From Batillaria attramentaria (taxonomy: Eukaryota; Mollusca; Gastropoda; Batillariidae): a stretch of DNA of 64,000 nt. Position numbers and translations under genes: made by a program. Below the pieces are notes generated by a model. It was not told where the DNA came from. It did not search any database and worked only from the letters and a program-made list of their open reading frames with translations. The DNA lies in assembly GCA_018292915.2 (NCBI GenBank), contig JACVVK020000018.1, positions 228,501 to 292,500 on the forward strand. The letters are read 5' to 3'. This document shows positions 60,854-64,000 of the stretch, piece by piece (position 1 is the first letter of the stretch; every line of letters starts with the position of its first letter).

Positions 60854-62283
60854 CCTGGGCTCATCCCGGCCTTGGAAGAGATGGTTGCATGTGTCATCGT
60901 TTTCAAGCACTTCGCCACATGCACAAGCAACACTCTATTTTCGGATAATTTTCTTGTTTGTTTGCTAGAGACTGGCAGTTGTGATGCTTGGAGCTTACAG
61001 TGGCTGACAATAATCCGCACATAACAACAATACATTACCAGGGAGAAACGTCACTGGAGCCGGCAAAGAGTTGTGGCAGCAACAACAAAAAAAAAAAAAC
61101 CCCAACATTACTTTCGTTGTAGCTTTACAGTTCTGGCCAGAGCCATCAAACACTGAGACAATACTGAACAGCGCTTGTGCGAGTCAAAAAGAAAGACCTT
61201 TTTAGTATTAGGACTTTCAAAAATGGCATTGAAGCACTTGAACATCCTCCCTGTTTCTCACACTGCTGTTACGTTTTTCCACCTTTGTGTGATACGCGTG
61301 TATCTGTATGTTCCTATATATTTCAGCGGGTGCATCTCTCGTCACTTCTGATTACTCCTCTTCTGCGAAGGTTCATTTAACTCAACACTTCAAAAGACCC
61401 GAACACACTTAATGGTGACGTGGATAGCGCTAGACGCTTACAGATATAAGCCTAATGAGCTGGATCCTTGAAAACTGAATGGCCCACAAGGACGTGCTCT
61501 CATTGGAAAGTAGCGGTGCACCTGCTCCGTGTCTTCAGGCCTTGGTTCTCTAGAGAATCTAGTGTAAGGAACTATGACCTTACAAATCTTTTCCGACAGG
61601 TAGTAAAGATTACAGCCAGTTATCTTAGAGAAAGATAAAGCCTCGGCGATTTTTTTGTTTTGTTTGTTTAATGGCAAAGCTGTCATAGTGACAGAAAAAA
61701 AAATCGGGTGAAAAATGCATTTGCGTTGACATTTTGGTAGTTCGACACGCGGACACATAATATAGAAAATCACGATTTGGGTGCTATACATGTTCTTTCG
61801 TTTTGAGCTGCTGATGACCGAAAAGCCGTTTAATTCCAAAGACCATCAAACTGTATCTTTATAAACCTCTCTTCCCTTTTCTGTTACGTCCCCTCCCCCG
61901 CCCACCCCACCCCCTCTATCCCTCCAATAGCAGACATGTACAATTAGGCCAAGGTCTTGCGCGGTGCAAGAAACTGCACGTGCATTTCCAGACATCTACT
62001 GACCTCAGTTTACTGAACTGAGAAAATTTCCTGGAGGAGCCATCTTATTTCGGCGAGCGGCAAACAAGTTTTTTTGTGTTTTTTTATGATGTAAACACCG
62101 CCACCTTCATCTGTAATGCGTCTGCTGAACGATATGTTTCCTTTTGCACTTTGTCGTTCTGGCACCACAAAAAACTCAGCTTCTCAGTCCTAGTCTACAC
62201 AACGTTAAAGGCGCTGATCCTAAAGCCGGCTCTTAACTGGATTTCAAATATCCACAACTGTGACTGTGGTTTCCACAACAGAT
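60598..62283. other. Gene-free stretch with a C-rich block and (TTG)n
   Basis: C-rich runs lie at 60604-60656, (TTG)n at 60819-60852 and an A run at 61087-61099. A 133-codon minus frame at 61438-61839 is unrecognised. Confidence 0.5.
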
Positions 62284-62453
62284 TCTGATTGGCTGTACTA
62301 CGTCACTCGGCGTGCAAACCGTGCATGGCGGACAGTGCATCTTCAATCGGTTTGTCACCGAGCACCGCTGTGTTCAGTTTTGTAGTTAGTAGACACAGCG
62401 AACGCAACGACCTTGATGTGCACATGTGTGTTTCGCGAGCTGTGCCCAGTTAA
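62284..62453 (+). promoter_or_regulatory. Candidate promoter and short first-exon-like ORF
   Basis: A CCAAT-type GATTGGCTG at 62287 and a CRE-like TACGTCA at 62299 precede an ATG at 62325 (context GTGCATGGCGGA). The ATG opens a 42-codon frame, MADSASSIGLSPSTAVF onward, to a TAA at 62451-62453. The layout resembles an animal proximal promoter and first exon. No downstream exon was recognised, and the frame is unrecognised. Confidence 0.2.
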
Positions 62454-62892
62454 GAGCAGGCTTAAGATTATTGGGACTCACGGAGGGCAACTTTTGTTTT
62501 GGAACTGTAGCACTTATGAGTACGCCTCTGTTTAAACGGGCTAAGTCCGTCTTTGCTAAGCCAACTTACGTTCTGGAACAGCCTCAATGTTCGCTCGAAA
62601 TAATCTATCTTCATGATTGGTATAGCTCTTGGTGCGATACAATGTTGTTTACCGCACTTCGCGCGAGCGGTCGGACATTTACATTCTGCGACTGTTGTTA
62701 CACTACTGGAGCGGTCAGTGTGGTTGCCGCGTCATCGAGTGCACTTTTGGTGGCTCAGTGCCAACATTACAGACGCTATCACTGTCGAGGTGTCTACGTG
62801 GAGTGGTGATAGATTCCACGAAAATCAGCTGAGAACGATCTGTGAGCATTAAATGGTAGCATTAGTATTTAAGATTTATTCCGAGCGCGGCT

Positions 62893-63195
62893 GTTCCTTC
62901 TTCTTCGTCGTCGTTCACTAGATGGAGATGCCAGTCGCCCGCACGAATGCAGGTGTCCTCAGAAGGTCCTCCAGGTTGCCATAGAGCCCGACCCTCAGCC
63001 GTACTGGTTCTGGCCATGTTTCTTGTCTGTGAGCTTCATGGAGCTGGCAGTGTTGTAGCAGGTGTTCAGCATTCATGACATTTGCATTGCGTGCGCACTT
63101 CTCAGACTCGCCGATTCTGAACTTGCTGTACATCTGAGCGTTTAGTCTGTTGTGTCCAGTCCTCAGTCGCAGCTGTTCCAAAGCAGGTCTCTCTC
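62893..63195 (-). mobile_element. 3' end of a non-LTR retrotransposon ORF2, I/Nimb-like
   Basis: On the minus strand an open frame reads RPALEQLRLRTGHNRLNAQM, then GESEKCARNANVMNAEHLL and LYGNLEDLLRTPAFVRATG, and ends at a TAG (62920-62918). This is the C-terminal Cys/His region common in predicted reverse transcriptase proteins of invertebrate I-like LINEs. A GAC/GAA-repeat tail (GACGACGAAGAAGAAGG, minus strand) follows at once, as expected for a LINE 3' end. Only the last 90 or so codons remain. The 5' side is cut off near 63195, typical 5' truncation. Confidence 0.8.
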
Positions 63196-63238
63196 TGTAC
63201 TAGGAAAACCTAGTAATGATAGCAATACCACCTTTAAA

Positions 63239-63413
63239 GGGGAGCCGGGGTGGTCGAATGGTAGAGCGTTGGACTTCTAATGCTCGGGTCGTGAATTCGT
63301 ATCCCGGCTGGGGCCAAATAAATTATTTGTGCTGGCTTTTTCATCGTTGCCCCGTTCCACCCGTATGTGGTGGAAAAGGAAGTTATACCCATAAACACCA
63401 ACCCACCCCACCC
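63239..63413 (+). mobile_element. tRNA-derived SINE (main family), copy 5, with 12-bp TSD
   Basis: The head GGTCGAATGGTAGAGCGTTG, the GAATTCGTATCCC B-box region and the body GCTGGCTTTTTCATCGTTGC are present. The middle is shortened (CTTTGATATCA deleted). Perfect 12-bp duplications ACCACCTTTAAA lie at 63227-63238 and 63414-63425. Confidence 0.95.
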
Positions 63414-63599
63414 ACCACCTTTAAAGCGCATCTTGCAGGATAAGCAACTGTCAGTCATCGTGTCAAAAACGTGTCTTGCACAGACAGATGCTGCCACTAC
63501 TGAGTCAGTGGTCGTCCCAAACTGTATTTTAGAACTGACTTTGTAAACTTGTATGTCGCCGGCGACCACGTGCAAGCTGCGCTGAGATGGCTACTTGAC

Positions 63600-64000
63600 C
63601 GTAGTCATGGTCTGCTTCATACATGGAGGACAACGAAGACAATGCAGCAGAAGATTCAGACAGTTTTCAACACCTGTCTGAGGCGCATCTTCAACATCCG
63701 ATGGCCAGAGAAGATCCGGAACGAAGAGCTGTGGGAGCGAGCGGGACAGGAACCAGTGGCCAAGCATGTCCTGCGGAGGAAGTGGGACTGGATTGGTCAC
63801 ACACCCTCAGGAAGCCAGCATCCAGCACCACACGCCAAGCCCTGACATGGCACCCGCGGGGGAAAAGGAAGAGAGGCCGGCCTCGCAGCAGCTGGAGGCG
63901 GGACACGCTGGGGACCAACTGGGCTGGAGTGGCAAGAACAGCTCAGAACAGAGTGCGATGGCGAAGAGTCGTCGATGGCCTGTGCTCCACTTGGAGCCAT
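63600..64000 (+). pseudogene. C-terminal fragment of an RTE-like endonuclease-reverse transcriptase, frameshifted
   Basis: The frame from about 63600 contains TWRTTKTMQQKIQTVFNTCL, then RWPEKIRNEELWERAGQEP and RRKWDWIGHT. These are hallmark C-terminal blocks of predicted LINE endonuclease-reverse transcriptases common in molluscs and other invertebrates. After GHT the reading frame is lost at an ACACAC run (about 63798-63804). The expected continuation (LRKP, KRKRGRPR, WRRDT, RVRWRRVVDGLC) is visible in another frame to the window edge, consistent with a 2-bp insertion. It is therefore a dead copy. It continues beyond 64000. Confidence 0.85.

Noticed and set aside
61438..61839. 133-codon minus-strand frame
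   Set aside because: Unrecognised, with no flanking signals. Open length is within chance for this composition.

Overview
This window is eukaryotic nuclear DNA from an invertebrate animal. I think a marine mollusc, perhaps a gastropod, is most likely. That is an inference from short introns, animal-type coding exons, SINEs whose 3' ends resemble lophotrochozoan SINEs, and very abundant (TG)n, (TC)n and poly(G) tracts. It could not be checked by a search. Most of the first 35 kb and the last 12 kb is gene-poor and made of repeats. Most long open frames there are just (TG)n/(CA)n microsatellites.

Three protein-coding genes are well supported, all between 35 and 52 kb. (1) A plus-strand three-exon gene (35613-38348) encodes a single-pass membrane receptor with a signal peptide, leucine-rich repeats, one Ig domain, a transmembrane helix and a long tail ending in a PDZ ligand (Kekkon/AMIGO/LRIG-like). 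(2) A minus-strand gene (45724 down to 42981) encodes the cytosolic N-terminal part of YIPF5. Its membrane-domain exons were not found. (3) A plus-strand gene (48194-51826) is a complete ribosomal protein L9 (uL6) in four coding exons, with a probable non-coding TOP exon at about 47838-47868. YIPF5 and RPL9 are head to head. An NRF-1-like palindrome at 47614-47623 lies about 220 bp from the RPL9 start, so a compact divergent promoter is likely.

The rest is rich in small transposons. There are five copies of one tRNA-derived SINE family, four with visible target-site duplications, and one SINE-like element of a second type. Three copies of a GGGCCC-ended MITE were found, and two 100% identical copies of a 179-bp TA-flanked MITE 3.4 kb apart. 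Other terminal-inverted-repeat elements lie at 11.0, 42.2, 43.6, 49.7, 54.9 and 56.0 kb. The one at 49738-50737, inside RPL9 intron 3, carries hairpin-forming direct repeats near both ends and a short transposase-start-like ORF. The right edge holds 3' fragments of two different non-LTR retrotransposons. Several tandem arrays (1.9, 13.3, 21.1, 27.5, 58.3 kb), a degenerate telomere-like tract (10.3 kb) and three (TG)n-(CG)n composite tracts are also present.

No rRNA, CRISPR array, intact tRNA gene or intact autonomous transposon was seen.
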